From contig NZ_JAAQRC020000001.1 in assembly GCF_019216885.1 (NCBI RefSeq), positions 1,550,001 through 1,614,000 on the forward strand: DNA of 64,000 nucleotides, written 5' to 3'. This document shows, piece after piece, positions 62,340-64,000 of the stretch (positions are counted from its first letter, which is position 1; each line of letters starts with the position of its first letter). Origin of the DNA: Methylobacterium sp. SyP6R (GTDB lineage: Bacteria > Pseudomonadota > Alphaproteobacteria > Rhizobiales > Beijerinckiaceae). Both the position numbers and the translations under genes were made by a program. Under the pieces are notes generated by a model. That model was not told where the DNA came from and did no database searches. It was given only the letters and a program-made list of their open reading frames with translations.

Positions 62340-62711
62340 TCAGCGAGGCGCCGAGCCCACACGGGGTCCGCAGGCAGCCCCACAGCGGCCAGCGAGGCCT
62401 GCCAGGCACCCCGCCCGGTCGAACGGCTCGCCGCGCCGGCTGGCGAGCCACTCCAGCACGGTATCGGCACGGTAGTAGCAGGGGCCACCGGTTGTGCGCC
62501 GGAACCAGCCGGCGGGCAGCTCAACCGGACCGATGCCCCGTCCCCGCCAGCTCCCCCAGTTGCCCCGGTCAATGTCGAGGCTGCTGACGACGGAGCTGGT
62601 GGGGAGAACGGCCCAAGGCGGCAGCCCCCCGAAGTCCACTTCCGAAGGCGCCGGCAGCGTCGCCAAGGTGGTCGGCAGCTTCTTAATAATAGTGCTGGCG
62701 AGCCCGATCAT
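62340..62711 (-). CDS. Excisionase/AlpA-like DNA-binding protein
   Basis: The 123-residue protein has the segment GPVELPAGWFRRTTGGPCYYRADTVLEWLAS, typical of MerR/AlpA-like small DNA-binding folds (WxxR...YxxxxVxxWL). A hydrophobic N-terminus (IGLASTIIKKLPTTL) precedes. It starts 1 nt after the next gene's stop. A directionality factor is plausible, unproven. Confidence 0.55.
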   Translation of the reverse strand: MIGLASTIIKKLPTTLATLPAPSEVDFGGLPPWAVLPTSSVVSSLDIDRGNWGSWRGRGIGPVELPAGWFRRTTGGPCYYRADTVLEWLASRRGEPFDRAGCLAGLAGRCGAACGPRVGSAPR

Positions 62712-62712
62712 C

Positions 62713-63357
62713 TCAATCTTCCTCTGGATTTTCTACAGTCCAAGAAACGTAAGCATCCCAGGTTTCTATAGATATAGAGCCGCGCTCAAAGCCGTATTCT
62801 TCCTCAGCTATATCAACGCCTCCCCAGTTAGTGGGCCTGCACTCTTTAAGCTTATCCAGTACATCTTCCTGAAGGCCGGCTTGCCTCTCGGCTTGTGCAG
62901 TTTCAGGTTGAGCTTTCTCAGAAGAGTAGAAGCCTTCGGCATCCCTTGCTCGAGCCTGCGCCAACTTTTGCTGAGGCGGGACGTCCATCTCGACGACGTG
63001 ATGAGGGCTCACGCAAGTGTCGCAGCCACATCGCGACAGCGTCGGCACGTCCCCGTAATCGAGCCCGGTGAGCAGGCCGTAGATGTACCGCCAAGCCGAG
63101 ACCGACCACCCTTTTCCTGGGTGTCGAACCTGCGGAGCGCCGCGCTCGCGTTGGTAGGACCCACTGAAGTTGCGGGTGCCTTCGTAGTCCTTCGGAACCC
63201 GGTACATCTTGGGCCGCGTGCGCGCCGCTGTGACCGTGCCGGTCCAGTGCCAGCAGCCGTCATCCTGGATGACGATCTTCTTCCGGATGTTGGCCGGCAG
63301 GTCCGCAAACTCGCCGATGGGGCGCGTCTGCCCCGGCTGAAACGTAGTGGGGAGCAT
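62713..63357 (-). CDS. HNH-like phage endonuclease
   Basis: The 214-residue protein has CWHWTGTVTAARTRPKMYR, then AWRYIYGLLTG and CDTCVSPHHVVEMD, the HNH_3/homing-endonuclease-like arrangement of Cys and His. The C-terminal half is acidic and Glu-rich. AGAGGG precedes ATG 63357. It may be a packaging or homing nuclease. Confidence 0.65.
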   Translation of the reverse strand: MLPTTFQPGQTRPIGEFADLPANIRKKIVIQDDGCWHWTGTVTAARTRPKMYRVPKDYEGTRNFSGSYQRERGAPQVRHPGKGWSVSAWRYIYGLLTGLDYGDVPTLSRCGCDTCVSPHHVVEMDVPPQQKLAQARARDAEGFYSSEKAQPETAQAERQAGLQEDVLDKLKECRPTNWGGVDIAEEEYGFERGSISIETWDAYVSWTVENPEED

Positions 63358-63614
63358 GGCCCTCTTACCCTCTTTATAGAGAAAGGAACATCCTATTGAT
63401 GTTACATCCTATTGATGTTCCTCTCTCTCCCCCTTAGCCAATCTCTCTTTACCCCCCACTACGTTTTCCCTTCGGAGGAAAAGAATGAAGAAGATAGAAA
63501 GAGAAGGGGGAGAGACTGAACAGCTTGACGTGGTCGACCCTCTTGCGTTTCGCCGGGACCCAGGCCGATGGGACCAACACCATCGGCCTACCCGGCCGGG
63601 GTGCCTCCACCGGC

Positions 63615-64000
63615 CTACCGCCGCGGCGCCCGGCGGAACCGCTTCGGCATCGAGCGTCCACCCGGCCCGTGGCGAACCCCGACCGGCACCAGGCCGCCCC
63701 ACGGTTCGCGGGCCAGGGTCTCCAGCCGCTCGCGCAGGACAGTGCCGGCCGGCCCCCCGCGCTCAGGGCGGTACCTCACCAGGTAGGCCGTGAAATCCGA
63801 CGTCAGCCGGAACCTGCCTTTACCGTCCATCTCGTTGCTCTCGTGGGCGCTCTCTTCCGGCATGTCCAAGCTGTACTCGAATAGAATATTCGATATTAAA
63901 TCCGTTATTTCACACCGTAGTTGATCGGTAATATTATCTCGACCATCGAACAGATAGCTGAACACAAGATCAGCCAGTTTATACTGACGGAACCTTAAAG
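63615..64000 (-). CDS. Hypothetical protein, N-terminus off window
   Basis: The frame is open to the right edge; the visible 128 residues read LRFRQYKLADLVFSYLFDG... and end AREPWGGLVPVGVRHGPGG-RSMPKRFRRAPRR. The first half is less GC-rich and the last 30 residues very basic. No domain is recognised. GTG 63965 is the only visible start candidate, but upstream in-frame sequence suggests the gene continues beyond the window. Confidence 0.6.
   Translation of the reverse strand, partial: LRFRQYKLADLVFSYLFDGRDNITDQLRCEITDLISNILFEYSLDMPEESAHESNEMDGKGRFRLTSDFTAYLVRYRPERGGPAGTVLRERLETLAREPWGGLVPVGVRHGPGGRSMPKRFRRAPRR

Overview
The DNA is very GC-rich (around 70% by eye), with short intergenic gaps, GTG/TTG starts and purine-rich ribosome sites. 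Gene content (Mn-catalase, DUF6894 protein, M10 protease fused to a Hint domain, LemA/TPM cluster, Rrf2/NsrR-type regulator, two IS5/IS427-type insertion sequences) suggests an alphaproteobacterium of the Methylobacterium type. That assignment is an inference from gene content and composition; no phylogenetic marker was tested.

Positions 1-44,500 look like ordinary chromosome. From the left: a CHAT-STAND protein cut by the window edge; manganese catalase; an LRR-kinase fusion; a methyltransferase; a metalloprotease-Hint protein; an SDR; a metallophosphoesterase; an LLM flavin oxidoreductase; trpS; an amidoligase plus a membrane nucleotide cyclase; a ribbon-helix-helix (RHH) regulator plus PHB-depolymerase-like esterase, with a perfect hairpin over the regulator's start; a Fe(III) ABC permease and binding protein; a SpoU methyltransferase; a MaoC hydratase; a chemoreceptor; an alpha/beta hydrolase; a CDF-like transporter; a VOC protein; an NsrR-like repressor with no standard start codon; a GH15 enzyme; metG-tatD-MBL; a cupin coupled to an antitoxin-like gene; a DUF433/DUF5615 toxin-antitoxin pair; HtrA; a degenerate peptide deformylase; an IS element sitting exactly on the stop codon of an HNH gene; the lemA-TPM-TPM cluster; an XRE operon; and tRNA-Pro(GGG).

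Directly after tRNA-Pro (44,504-44,581) the composition drops to AT-rich. This segment holds a terminator, a second IS whose transposase has an extra frameshift, and about 1 kb without a convincing gene. It then carries a two-gene AT-rich operon (46,917-49,949): an OLD/AAA15-like ATPase followed by an unrecognised 351-residue protein. This is my best candidate for an undescribed defence-type module.

From about 50,100 to the right edge is a mobile or prophage-derived region. It has decayed fragments (MHYT start, recombinase tail), a small XRE repressor with two identical operators facing a three-gene operon, an RHH protein and a short lambda-like tail block. The tail block comprises a G/GT assembly chaperone with a T7 slippery site, a 1764-residue tape measure protein carrying a transglycosylase-like domain, and a tail-I-like protein, but no tail-tip or capsid genes. 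Beyond it lie two small serine recombinases, one lacking its catalytic motif, a stand-alone copy of their C-terminal module, repeated GGAA/TTCC arrays, an excisionase-like protein and an HNH-like protein. The tRNA gene is the probable integration point, but the far attachment site is not visible.
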